Positions 10,119-22,151 of a DNA stretch of 28,623 nucleotides are shown here, piece after piece. The stretch comes from Pigoraptor chileana (taxonomy: Eukaryota > Opisthokonta > Filasterea). The notes beneath the pieces were generated by a model. That model searched no databases. It saw only the letters and a program-made list of their open reading frames with translations, and was not told the origin of the DNA. The position numbers and the translations under genes were made by a program. The stretch lies in NCBI GenBank assembly GCA_943704495.1, contig CALSCR010002691.1:1-28623 (forward strand), given 5' to 3'. How positions within the stretch are numbered: position 1 is the first letter of the stretch; each line of letters starts with the position of its first letter.

Positions 10119-13100
10119 ATGGATGGGCCTCGACCGCTGGCGCCCGCTGCATATGGCGCATCATCGCCACCCGAGCCGCTGTTCAGGGCTGTGCGGTACG
10201 ATGCCATAGTGCGCGCGCTCCGTCGCGGCAACGAAAACGACGACAAATCGTCCACCGCCAGCACAACCACCACATCCACTGCTGCATCCAAGGGAGATGT
10301 GCGCGGGTCGGCGGGCATTGGAAGTCGCAGCGACTCTGCGCCGTCCGCTGCTGCGGCGTGGAGTGCGTCTGACGAGTGCCTGACACGCGCTGCAGTGGAG
10401 GCGGGCACTGGGATGATAGCGGCGGGCACTGACCGTGGCGCCGTGTATGTGTTTGAGCCCAACGGCAGTCTCGTGACTGCAAACTTGGATGTGCATAAGG
10501 TGTGGTTGCGAGTGTGCGTGACGCGAACGCAGCTCAAGTGTGTCGGGTGTTGATGATGCTGTGTTATGTCGCACAACAGTCCCTCCCCCGCAGTCCGTTT
10601 GTGACAACTCTTGTGGTGCTTTGTGACAACCTTCTTCTTGTGACCAACACCTGGCTCTTTGCACATGGACCAGGGTCCCATTCTGTGCATCGCCTTTGCG
10701 AACGGAGTCATCGCATCGGGTGGAGCGGACGGTAACGTGATGTGTTACGAATGGCTATCCGGACGCCTCTGCAACCTCTCATCGTCGGATTCAGACGTGA
10801 GTCCCTATGAGTCTTCATTCATAACACATGCATGCAGCCGATTCATTGCAGTGTAGGTGTTTCAGTGTGCGCGCATGGAGTCTTGTGTCCATTGAATGTG
10901 TGTCTGTTGAGTGCCGGCTGTGCAACTAGTCCCCCATTCCGCTTGCTGAGGTCTTTTGCGCTTATAATCCTTTGCAATTCCAATTGTTTTCAGCGATTTG
11001 AGCCCGTGACAGAGATCTGTCTCTCTGTGGACTTTGGCATTGGGAGTGGACACTGTTACTGCGCGCGTGTCAACGGCACCATCACACGACACAGCAGACA
11101 GAGCGTGCAGTACGGAACGACAGACGGGGTCATCTTCACTGACGGTGCGTCCTGGTGCGCGTATTAGCCTGTGTGCGTGGAGTGTGTGTGTGTGTGTGGA
11201 GTGTGCGTGGAGTGCGTGTGCGTTGCGTGTGCGTGATGAGTCGAGCCATGTATGCATGTATGTTTCAAAGACAGTTGTGTGTAACATGTGCGGCATTGTG
11301 CCTCAGACTGATTATATTTTTTTCCTCATTCTCCGCGATGTCACTGGCAACGACAGCTACGGACGCGGCAACGCTTCTCCAACGCGTGTGGCAGGGGCTC
11401 CCAGCGGACACACCGCACACTCCCTCCTCGACCAACTCGAGCCCGTCAAGCATCCTCAACCCCCACGCCCACCGCATTCGCTGCATGCAATATGAGGCTC
11501 CCTTTCTCGCTTTTGAATCGCAAAACTGCGTGCATCTATACGATGAGCGGCTTGGGCGCGTGTGTAGTCGACTCGGGAGGAGTAGTGACCGGCGCGGGGG
11601 CGCGGGTGGCACCGGGAACGCATCGCCGACAGGGGTAGCCACGCCTCTGTCACGAGGATCCAGGTCACCCAGAGGTGGAATGTCCGCGGCGTCTTCTCGG
11701 CGCTCTTCCGATGTGGGGCTGAGTGGGACTGTCGACCGACCGTCGGTGGGACTCGTTCTCCTTGGCGACGTCCTCATTGCGTATTGGGACGCAACAATTT
11801 ACGTTTGCTCTATATGGAGCGACCGCAGCATTGAAGTGACGGCATCGTACGCGGCGCAGTGGCCCATAACCGCCATGTGAGTCTGCACTGGGTGATGTGC
11901 ACTGGCACTCGTGCGTTTATCGACTGCTTTGTTGCCTGTTCCTTATGCATACTGTGAAGACGCTCCCTCACCTTCCATCCTCTGCACTGTATGTGTGTGT
12001 GTGTGTGTGGTGTCCATATTCCAATAGGACATCCGTTGGCAATCACATTGCTCTTGCATTTGAAGACGCTCCCTCCGCTGCAGATCCAGCGCCTGTGCAG
12101 GTGCGTCACTGCCATGTTTGGCAAACCACACTAATAATTCCCATTATTGGTGATTGGTGGTGAACCGCCTCTTTGTCTGCCATTGCTTAGGGGGGGGTTT
12201 TTTTTCACTTTCTCTCTCGCTCCCTTTTTGTCGATGTTCGATGTTCGACGGGCTTCAAACCACGTGCGACATTTATGGTGTGTTCCGTTATGAATTCGAA
12301 AAAGTATTGCGCCAAGCACACGCCGTAGTCAGAATGGTCTATCTCTCAGTACGCGTGGTGGTTAATCTTGGCCCCTCACACTCCTTATACGTGCGTGCAG
12401 GTTGCCCTGGTGTCGCTTGCAGACATGTGTCTCGTCGACCTGTTCTCGCTTCCCGCCAACGCCAGCGGTCGCTTCATTGGCGTAGTATCTGGCTCCATAC
12501 TCTACGATGCGGGGACGGTGCGTGCCTTGCCGCATATCTGCCTTGCCATTTACGCTGTCAAAGTCTATCACTTTTGACTTCCCTTTCCAACTCACTTCAT
12601 CTCAATCGCTGAAAATGCGCTCGCTCTTTGTACTCACGCATGCATCCACGCAGACTTACGCGGGCGTGCGGCGTAATGATAGCACATCGCCAATATCTGC
12701 AACGGGAGCGTCAGCGTCGTCGCGATCAGGCGATGCTTCCGCCGCGCTTGCGTGCTTCATATACGGACGCGATGTTGTTGTCCTGCGACCATTGAGTGCT
12801 CCCGAACAAGTGCTGTGGCTTGTGACGACAGGGCGATTTGAGGCGGCGACGCACGTAACTCAGCGCATGCGGAAAACGCGAGAGCTCGCAGAAGTCGCCA
12901 ACGAACATGCATGCGCCCTCTGGGAACTGCACGGAAAGTACGCCGAGGTATGTCACATGTGGCGCTCTGTCCTTGTTTTTACCTCGGGGCAGACTTGTCT
13001 GTGCGTTGTGTCTGTTGTAGTCAATGGAATCCTTCTGCCTAAGGCGTTTTGAGTACTGCAGTTCTTGGTCTGTGCGCATCCAAAGGGCATAGATTGTGAT

Positions 13101-15374
13101 GTCAAGAGTTTGTTACTCCTGCTGCGCTACGTTCTCTGCAGTTCATGTATTTGTGAACGCGTTGTGTGTGTGTGGAGGCCAGCATACTCACCTCCTGCAA
13201 TCGGGCCTGCATTGCTTCTCCCTCCGATTGCTGCGCAGGCTGTGCAAGTGTGGGCGGAATATGTGCTTCCCTATGCAACGCCGCAGTATTGGTCGGCGTT
13301 TGTCGACAAGATGGAGAAGGTGGGACCCCCCCCCCCCCCCTCTCCTCCCTCTGTCGTTTGTGCTGTCCATGATCACTCTTGAATTTTAACCATCTCTCCT
13401 GCTGCGCACAGTTCTCCTCAATAATTTCAATCGCCGCCCTGAGACAAACACGCCTCATTCCTGTCTTCTTTATGATTTTGTTGATTGACCGGGATGCATC
13501 GTGTGTGCATTTAATCGAGTCGTTGTGACTCTACTTTTTGAAATATTACGCCTTCCCAATTTTAACTTTGGCATCGTCTCACATTCCTCAAACTTCTTCT
13601 CGTCGCGCCATCAACACGCATGCACACACACACAAACACACACAAACGCACACACACACACACATACACACACATACACATACACACACACAACGCACTC
13701 CCTGTGAAGGCTGACAAATTACCTCTTCTCGAGCGCTATCTCCCGTTCAACGACCGATCCCTCCTCTCCCCCGACGTCTACTTTCGCCTCCTGGAGCACC
13801 ACGTGCGGCGCGGCATGTACGCCTCTCTCTACGACTGCGTTGCACGATGGCCCGTTGTCTATCCCCTCGATCAGACCATCGCCCTCGTCGCCGGCGAGAT
13901 ATACCGCGTGCGACTGTCCGCCACTCGGCGCATGGCAGCCCTTGCCCCGGATGCTGATGACGCCGAGGAGGGCGGTCACGTGGCCACCGCATCCTTCTCA
14001 GTATCCCCGCTGTGTGCGTCAGACTCACTCGCCCTCTCGACACAGGTGGATTTGGGTCCGCTGTGGCTCGCTGTGTACAAGCTGTATGATTTCAGTGGAA
14101 GGTTTTTGGAGGCGGCGCAAGCTCTCCTCGCGTACCGACCAACCGCCGAGGTTTGTTTCTTTGCTTATCTGTGGATTTTGTGGTTATTTTGGACTCTGTT
14201 TTTGTTCCCCCTTGTCGCGACACTGAGCAGCCATGAATACACATAGTCCGCTGCGATTGTTCGGTATTTGTTACTGTTCTCGCTCTTTCTTTATTCGGCG
14301 GTTTTCAAATATATTCCGCTTCTGCCGTCCGTGTCGCAATAACGCCCTCTCATTGCATTGCTTGTCTGCGTGGGCTTATCCTCGTCATCATGGTGCGCGT
14401 TGCATTGCGTTTGCTGCAGTCGTCATCCACCGAGCCCCCGGCACTCGAGTTTTTCAACGCGCGACGACTGTGGAGCGTCCTGTCGATCAACCGCCACGAC
14501 TTCCCCACAAGCATCCCCGCGGGTATGTCCGTGTTGCATCGCATTGTGCTCATCCGCTGCTGTGCTGTGGCACTGTGCCACTGTGGGCTGTGTGCATTTG
14601 GCTGGCTGCTCTTGCCCTCCCTCTGCCAACGACGCCTGTTTGTCAGTTGGGCATTTTCATCGTGTGAAGCATGCGTTTTATCTCGACACTGCAGAGTGTT
14701 AATTCGGTATGCGGTATGTATGCATCTCACGTGACACGCGCAACCGTCGCCTGTGATTGACTATGGCACAGTCTTGGATACATTGATTTGATCTCCTCGT
14801 CCCTCTTTCTTGCATATCTATTGTGGAGTCCATGGGTACAGCGCCTAAGACTCTGACTTGAATCCTACATGTCTCTTTCCTCTCTTTGTGGAGTCTAAAG
14901 CACCTAATATGCTGACCTGTAGCCCGACATTTCGCTTGCATCCTCGCTCTTACGCGTCCACCGCAGACGAGGGAGATGCGGCGGCCACTGTGATCCACAC
15001 ATCGAAAGAGTTTGCCGCGTCCTCTGACCTGCGGACGTCACTGCTGCGTGCGCTGTCAAGAGCTGAACCTGGGCGGTGTGCGGCTCTCTGCCTCGGCGCT
15101 GTTCGCGAGGGTCTGATTACGGTGCGAGTGACCCACTTGTCTCGTTGATGGAAATTCTCTGCGCAACTGACTTGACTTATTAATTGGGCCCTTCTCCTGT
15201 TGTGTGTGCGACACGTGGATTTCTGCTGTGCTTACATTGCCGCGATCGCATTTGTGTCTATTAAATGCCCAGGTGACGGATATCAATATCATCTTGGACG
15301 CTCTTCCCGGGGAAGGCGCGGCCGATTCCCTCGCCGTGTTTGCGTCGGCCTTCCGTGCTGGCGCTCAGCTGTAG
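10119..15374 (+). CDS. VPS41: VPS41-like HOPS subunit, short C-terminus
   Basis: Exons: 10119-10499, 10674-10796, 10994-11144, 11357-11876, 12028-12100, 12401-12517, 12654-12947, 13239-13319, 13710-14150, 14420-14522, 14967-15121, 15273-15374 (2541 nt, 846 residues, all in phase). The N-terminal half is a WD40-type beta-propeller with blades such as GMIAAGTDRGAVYVFEPNG, GPILCIAFANGVIASGGADG and LVLLGDVLIAYWDATIYVCS. The helical CHCR-type half begins near GRDVVVLRPLSAPEQVLWLV, then GRFEAATHV, HACALWELHGKYAEAVQVW, LPLLERYLPF and VYFRLLEHHVRRGMYASLYD, matching the order seen in VPS41. HOPS tethers and fuses late endosomes with the vacuole or lysosome. The model stops within the helical repeats; no RING finger or other Cys/His cluster follows. 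Acidic, Ser/Gly-rich inserts lie in exons 1, 4 and 9. Weakest joins: the exon 4 acceptor (11356) and the gap between exons 5 and 6. VPS39 or VPS8 is less likely. Confidence 0.83.
13320..13709 (+). repeat. VPS41 intron 8 with a C run and a CA microsatellite
   Basis: This 390-bp intron starts GTGGGA and runs at once into about 15 consecutive C (13325-13339). Near its end it has about 75 bp of imperfect (CA)n (13620-13693), just before the acceptor GTGAAG at 13709. The acceptor lacks a normal pyrimidine tract, so the CA tract may stand in for it. The exon join (MEK then ADKLPLLERYLPF) is fixed by phase and similarity. Confidence 0.7.
14821..14925 (+). repeat. Diverged tandem duplication in VPS41 intron 10
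   Basis: Two related copies, each starting TTGTGGAGTC (14821 and 14886), share AGC.CCTAA, CTGAC and a final CC at similar spacing. The copies differ by several substitutions and a small length change, so the duplication is not recent. It lies wholly within the intron 14523-14966. Confidence 0.6.
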
Positions 15375-15737
15375 GCAGGGCCAGTGGATGGCACACACAC
15401 ACACACACAACATATACATACCAACACGTGCACACATCTTACATACATAAAAACACTGCACAGTGCTCACACACACACCTCACGCACAAACACATGCATA
15501 CATAGATGTACACACACAGCGCGCGGGTCGCAGCTAATCATTCCAATGAAATAGTGTCATTCGCATCGACCTGTGCGGTCAGGGCAGTCTGTGTCCCGTC
15601 ATGCCATCAGTGTAGGTCGCAGCGGCGGCCGCGGCATAATTGGACAGTGAGTGAACCAGAAGGAGTGCGTTGAAATTTATACAATCACCGCGCAACATAA
15701 GAACCCCATTGCAGCGGCCAATGCAGAACCGGCAGTT
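15375..15737. other. Convergent gap between VPS41 and TTL-family genes
   Basis: A 363-bp gap between two converging stop codons. From about 15390 to 15520 it is an irregular CA-rich tract. The rest (15520-15737) is unique sequence without a supported exon. I looked here on the plus strand for a missing VPS41 RING exon (clustered Cys/His pairs) and saw none. Confidence 0.6.
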
Positions 15738-18700
15738 TCACACGGCGGCATTCCCAGAATCGCCGCCATCCGTCGCGAGCCAGTCGCGCAATACGGCGTA
15801 TGCATGCGCCTCCGGTCGGTTTAGCATTTCCCAAAAACGTCGAATCGACCGCGCCGTCGGAAACACAAGCTCGAATTCTCCAGACGAGCGGCTCTGTTGC
15901 CACGCGGCAGACGGCGGATTAGCCCGGGGGTAAACAATGACAGGGATTAAATGGATTTGAATTTGGATTTGAATTGAGAAGGGACGGTGACAGACACCCG
16001 CTTATTATTCACACGTTCACTTCTGTAGTGCAGCGTTCCGATAGACAGCGATGGCGCATCCAACAACGAAAGCCTGTACCAATTTCATGACGGGTGGACA
16101 GACCGAGATGCACACGCAATCCAACCATCAAGACAACACTACTCCCGACTGCCATCCATCGCCCGTCATTTTGACAACTACTGGGACAACCAATGAATTC
16201 GATTGAATAGAATGGAATTGAACCCACCTCCTCCTCGTGCGCCAGAATTACACGGATTTCCCGATCTGTGCAGCCGGCTGCCCGATTCGCACAAAACAGA
16301 CTCACTCTGTCAAAGTGTGTGACGGAAGGGAGTGCGCAAAACCCAACATCAGCCAACGACAAACGAAGAGTATATCATCGACCATGGGCTGCCGGCAATA
16401 CCTGGCACAGTCACCTGACCCCCGTCGGACTATCGTGACAGGCACAACGGCAGAGTCAGAGTGCATTATGATGTAGACCGTATGTCTATAGCTGCACATC
16501 CACACAGTTCATTGATTTCACTGTGCGACAAATGGAACCTCACACTTGATACAGTATGCTGCAATTGTTTCTGCTTACCTTTGAATAATTTCGTCACCGT
16601 ACACTGAGCGGTCGTATTCACTCACAAAGCGCCCGTTCATCCGAATGAAATCTGAGAACATTTTCCGCATCATGTTTGTCTTAATGCGCGTCCCTGTGTC
16701 CAGCATTCCGGGGTAGCAATTGGCCTCCAGCAACCACGCCTTGTGCGCCTCGTCGACCAAGAAATCCATTCCAAACAAGATGTATCTGTGCAAGTACAGC
16801 CAGTCCAATCCATGCCATCACGATAGCATTATAAGAGAGGACATTAACAGCCAAGATAGGACCACGCACACATCACGCAAGGAAAACAGTCCAGACTGAA
16901 CAAACGAATCGACAGACAAATAAACTTCACATTTAGCACTCTCCCAGACCGGGTTTCACGCGCCAGTCTAGGAATACAGTAGCGGTTCAGTCGCAGCGCA
17001 CTTCAACTACGCGTCTTCACTCAACCGTGTGAATTGCAAATCGGCCACATGATTAACATAACATGAACACACACCGTCGGCTTTTGAGGTTGTTTGGAAC
17101 GTCAATATGCGGGAGGGTGAGGAGGAGCGTCTGCGCCGTTGGAGGTAGGTGCATTAATCGGGGCGTTAATTAAAGGGGACGCACACCAACTCATGACATC
17201 AAAACGATGAGCTGCGAGTGTAAAACCAGCAGCAGTACACCAGCCCCCGCGCGACATTATTCTGAGGGGTCCTCATATCATTGACTGCAAAACCACAGCT
17301 TTACTATAATAACAAAATCAATTGCAGTTGCAATGGAGCATGGGGTAGCAGTCTAGAGCTGACCTTGACGACACTGTCCTTGATCTGCGCATACACCTTG
17401 TCCCACACCGCACCCATGCCCTCCCTCACGAGCTGCTTTCGGTATCCATTGAGTGACCTGATTATTGTACAGTACATATTTCCGTTTGTTGCAAAAGAGA
17501 AAAGTGAGAACCGACAGACAGTTAATCAGTCCATCCTCACTGACATGTCGACACATAACCGGGATGGTATGCAGTCACATCACTCGGCGCACGGGATAAC
17601 ACCCACCAGAAGTTACCATAAGCCTCCAGCTCCTGGTCCTTGGGGTCTTTATAAAGCGGACAATTCTGTTGTGAAGTGTGGTCAGGAGTGGAATGCAATG
17701 AATTACACGTCTGACTCAGCTCTGTTCCATATAATATGCGTATGACATGCCATTGCATTGAGTAGAACTAATTTGCACATAAAATGCAATAAGTACACAC
17801 TCGTCTGGCACGGTCCACATAATGACTCGGCACTGGATGCGTTGCACAACAAGCGACGGAGGCAGTCTTGGACTGTGGCCCACTCTAAATCAACGGAACG
17901 GCCAGACTACAGCCATGCAGATCCAGCCGACTTAAACTAAATTAAATGTGGACTTCATATTACTTACGTTGTGCTGGAATGGAGCGTTGTCAATCTGCAT
18001 ACACGACTCATCAAAAAATTCTGTTCCTGCTTTGTATCTGTGGTATAAGTCAATAAGTGTATACGCCGGCCGGCAACAGAGACATTAGATAATGCAACAA
18101 TCAATATCATTATGCTGGCGGAGTCGTCACTGGCAGTGCTGTCATTTCACAACACCATCCCGCGACAACAGCAACATCATGTCAATTGTGATCATCACAA
18201 TCTCTGTGGCAAGAAAAATAAGATCCAGGTCACGACAGCACTGCTCAATTCGAGTCACTCTCTCAAGCATCCGCACAAATGGATCTGGATCTCACTCACG
18301 GAATGGAGGCAAATGTCGCATAGCCGCTCCGTGCGATGTACAGTCTCAGCGGATATATCGAATTGAGGAGGACATAGATGCGGAGGCTGTGCTTTCGTCC
18401 CCCGTTGAACAAGAACGGATTGTGTATGTACCTGCATCGGATTGTCAGTGCAAGCCAATGTACCGGGGTTTGAGAACTGATTTGATTGGTTGATTCAGAA
18501 TAATTATTGGCCAATCAAAATCCCAAGGGAGCAAATTCGACCAATCGGAAGCGCCTTGAAAAGCCACTAATAAGCAGTTCGGTCAGTTCAGTCAAACGAA
18601 TCACAGTTATAATTGAGGTGAAGGATTCAATTCTGTGTCTCAGGCGCCGTGCCCATGGACTCCACAGCTTCAAATAAGAGAGGAATAGCAAAATATAGTG

Positions 18701-21101
18701 AGTGCAAAGATATACTAAATAGTTTTACCTCTGGACCATGGCCAATTCGCCACCCATTTTGTAGGCCATTTTGCCGGCCGTGTTATTGCGATCCCCGTAA
18801 TTGTCTTTGTCGTCCTGCAGTAACATGCACCCGTGTCGCAGGAAACACACAGCAGCAACGAGGGAGTCAAGGTTCACACGGCCATTGTAAGTGTCAATCC
18901 TGCTGTATGTACAGTGTCATGTGACTGGGCGCGACTTCTCTTACTGTTCCAGGGGTACAAACAAGCAAACAAGTCGATTGATTCAGCGGCAGAGCCTAAT
19001 ATAAGTCTCTCGCGTTCCGTGCATATGCATGACACGTCCAAGGAGTCGTCTCCCGTTGCGTCACTTTAACAGACGCGTTAGCACTGCACTCACCTGACCA
19101 TCCAGCACTTGCGAGATGTTTGTGATTATTTCTTGCCCACGACCGCCCCACCGGTCAGCGCGCTTCAACAGCCAATGCGATCCTACGTATCACAATGGGG
19201 CAACAACGACACAAGAACGATACGGCCAAACGGGTACAATAAAGACGGGACAACCCCACCATTGCGTTAATTACAGCCAGAGTGCGCATGCATGCTTAGC
19301 AGAGCACAGTCGGAGTAAATAGATGAGGTGACGCCTACACCTGACCAGGAAGTGAACATAAGGATCATGGAATCAAAGCGGTGACCATGATGAATTGGAC
19401 CCTTACAGTACTGGACTGGCGTTAAATGCGATACGGCGTGTGCAACAAATTGTTTTGGTGTCGATTGCAGCAATATCTAACTGCTGACGTGCGAATGAAG
19501 CGCGAATGAATTTAGACTGAGATTGAGATGGGAGACCCACCGGGACTCGCTTCCATTGCAGACTGGAGAGCGTCCTTCTCCGACGGAAGCTGAAAGCACT
19601 CGGGCGAAAACACAAAGCCCTTTTCACAACGCGAGTCAGGGATTCCGGGAACGTTCACGCGGCAATCAACCGAGAGGGGCGAGACAAACAACAGACAAAG
19701 CTGTCAATACGGATTCAAGCCTGTCCGTGTCTAAAGCGAGGGGTCGCCGAAGAATTCATTGACACTGTTTGCAACCGAGACCACGACAGACACGTGAGCA
19801 CACGTGAGCAGCACCCACATAACAGATTGAACACAAACACCAGTCTCCATGGAATGCTCAACATGGCACACGACAACGGAACCAACCTTCTGTCCGTACT
19901 CCTTCCATGCATGCTTCATGAGGTCGCACAGCTTGCCCCGGTGGCAAATGACCATACCGGGTATCCCAATTGCATGCTGCCATCGCTCGGTTGCCACAGG
20001 AAACGTGTGCGTTGGGTATCCGTTTGTATACGAAACCTGTAATCATACCAACAATTACGATGATGCAATTGATCAGATCTTTTCAATGCATCGCTTTGTC
20101 TCTACATCACAGACATCGCACGCTGATCCTGCATTACCGCACTGAACTCAAAACAAAGCAAAAATCAAAACAGAGAAATGTATACCTCTTCACTTGAAGC
20201 ACCTTTCTCGCTTGACCACACATGCAATCCGACACAGCCCAGGCAGTGTTAAAAAACGAAAACAGGCCCATCTCACCGTCCATCCTGCCGGAGACTGATC
20301 TGTCACAATGCGGAAATTGTGCGATTCGAACGTCTCTCGTATCCAGTGGCTTTGCGGACCCACGGGGCTCATTGGAATGTACAGAAATATCGGCGGATTC
20401 CAGCCACTCGTTTCCGCTGTTGGTCGAGAACGAAGCATGACAGAGTGCGCGCGTTTGTCAGTGCATGCCGCGATAGTGCGTAAGTGCATTTTTTTTGTGT
20501 GTGTGTGCCAATCCGTCGATGTGAAGGCAGATTAAGGGTGCCGTGTTATGATGGCCTCAGAGATAGGCTCGGCGGCTTTGAGGCCAGCCGTAGAATCAGT
20601 ATGCAGTGGTATAGATGGTTATGACGAATGGAGACATGCCACGCAAGTAAACGGAACCACTTTGGAGACCATCCATCACTGCCACCCGGAACTATTAGTA
20701 CTGGACACAGTATAATGCAACCATGGCAACACACAAGCCTAACACACGCACAGCGATTGCAACCCATCCATTGACAGTAACAATACACGTCCGGAGTTGC
20801 GAGCCTACTCGGAGTGCAATCACAGATAGCGACCTCCCTCACGATGTAACATTGATTGCAGTGCCAGATACCCACACAGCTTCCGCCATCGCTCCATGCT
20901 GAAAGCAACAATCTTCCCCTGATTCATGTTGTTTGGGAGGGCACCGTCTGCGGACGGTTCCTCATCTCCTTGTTCGCCCCGGCTTGCCAACCGTGCGATT
21001 GGCATGTGGCCAATTGATCTCACGTAGTGCAGCCCAAACGCAGCGACAGCGACAAGGACGATGATGCGCACCACAAAGCGAAGGGAGAACCGGGGAGGCA
21101 T
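15738..21101 (-). CDS. Tubulin-tyrosine-ligase-family protein with signal anchor
   Basis: Exons (minus): 21101-20876, 20416-20277, 20036-19887, 19619-19541, 19182-19094, 18814-18729, 18431-18300, 18037-17968, 17665-17607, 17457-17364, 17130-17075, 16785-16579, 16306-16228, 15893-15738 (1623 nt, 540 residues, in phase). TTL-family proteins are ATP-grasp ligases that add amino acids to tubulin or other proteins. Seen here: HWLLKRADRWGGRGQEI (about 201-217), matching the ATP-binding WIxKP..GRGI region; VQRYIHNPFLF and HSLRIYVLL; ESCMQIDN in place of DPCMHLTN; and YILFGMDFLVDEAHKAWLLE (395-414), followed by ANCYPGM with E414 and N416 as the expected metal ligands. The C-terminal FELVFPTARS resembles the TTLL end motif FERIFP. 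Residues 9-27 (FVVRIIVLVAVAAFGLHYV) form a membrane segment after a basic start, so a type II anchor is likely. The WIxKP proline is Arg, and the substrate is unknown. The exon 12/13 join is uncertain. Confidence 0.92.
18479..18525. repeat. Short imperfect inverted repeat in TTL-family intron 6
   Basis: GATTTGATTGG (about 18479-18489) and CCAATCAAAATC (about 18511-18522) pair as an imperfect inverted repeat around an A/T-rich centre, within the intron between 18729 and 18431. It is short enough to be chance. Confidence 0.4.
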
Positions 21102-21162
21102 CGTAATGGCGCACACCTTTAGTCAACAGCACGTGGACTTGTGCAATTAAACCCCCAGGGAA

Positions 21163-21336
21163 ATGCCCCACGAGCCTGCGAAACGGTTTCTGCGGCGGCA
21201 CGTGACTGCATCAGGCGGCCCACCGGCGCTGGCGCAATGGACGTCCTCACTCAGTGCCGTGATGGAGCTCAAGGGCACGCCGCAGCATCTGAGAGTGGCG
21301 CGGTATGAGGCCCACGCGGTGTCAGGCAGGAAGTAA
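21163..21336 (+). CDS. Candidate small protein or first exon, 57 residues
   Basis: The frame runs from ATG at 21163 to TAA at 21334-21336 and has a protein-like, basic and amphipathic composition (MPHEPAKRFLRRHV at the start; later LAQWTSSLSAVMELKG). The final codons read AGG AAG TAA, which also contains a donor-like A|GTAAGC at 21333. The frame may therefore be the first exon of a longer plus-strand gene rather than complete. It starts 61 bp from the divergent TTL-family ATG. No family recognised; it could be a chance open frame. Confidence 0.3.
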   Translation: MPHEPAKRFLRRHVTASGGPPALAQWTSSLSAVMELKGTPQHLRVARYEAHAVSGRK

Positions 21337-21895
21337 GCTTGCGTTGTGACCGACAGAGGGGACTCTCAGTTGGGGTTATGCCAGGTGTATTCAAAGGCGG
21401 TGGTGGCGCCTGAAGATGAACTGACTGATGCTGCCGATTGCGAGTGGTTAGAGATGCCAGTCGGTCTGAATCGCTATTGCCGGTCAGAGCTCGAGTGTCA
21501 ATGCCTCAGGGAAGAAACTGCCCAATTCCGTTGTTGCTGCGCAAATCACCAAATATGCCCTTGTCCTAGAGGAGATCAAAGTAGCCTCACACAGTGTTGA
21601 GATCAGACTGAGCAATAGTAACCATTTCGTGCGGAGGAGTCAACTACTGGGACAATCGTGCGAGCAAGTCCGGCAAGCGTGTGAGTGAGGTTGTCAGTCC
21701 TGTCAAATCGCGTGACAATCGGGGCGATCGTCACGTGACGAGACCATTGTGCCTCATTGCGGCCGCTCACTGTCACAGGTCGCCGGCGCACGATGCGTCG
21801 CCAGTCAGCAAGGGTAAGTACTTTAATAGGGGCATGAAACTCAGCGCCTTCAGTCGTTAGTACCCTTGCTCCAGCTCACATCTCCAGGCCCTCTT

Positions 21896-21965
21896 TACAA
21901 TAGCGACATCTTGCTAAGATTGCTCTGTAGTACAATAGCGACGTCTTACTGAAGTTGTTCTGGCG
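21896..21965. repeat. Diverged two-copy tandem duplication, 35-bp period
   Basis: TACAATAGCGAC begins at 21896 and at 21931. The two 35-bp units share most positions, and nearly all the differences are transitions (for example CATCTTGCT against CGTCTTACT). This indicates an old local duplication in noncoding sequence. Confidence 0.8.
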
Positions 21966-22151
21966 GGCCAGTCCAGTCGGGCCAGTCGCCGGCTGGCTCG
22001 CACAATTATCATTAGTTCACCCTAGAAAACACAGGTCACCTAACCAGTATTCGGTGCCCATTAATTATCGTAACTATGGATGCTGATTCCTGTGAATGTG
22101 GCATTATCGATCAGCGTTTACTGCTGACAAATTGTGATTGTATGCGACTCC

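Noticed and set aside
6133-15374. Sec5 and VPS41 as a co-transcribed unit
   Set aside because: They share a strand and both are tethering factors, but a 398-bp spacer with its own motifs separates them and nothing shows joint transcription.
15375-15737. Missing VPS41 RING exon in the convergent gap
   Set aside because: No paired Cys/His spacing is visible in any plus-strand frame, and most of the gap is CA repeat.
15670-15933. 87-residue plus-strand open frame
   Set aside because: It is antisense to the last TTL-family exon (15893-15738), which matches the TTLL C-terminal motif and joins in phase.
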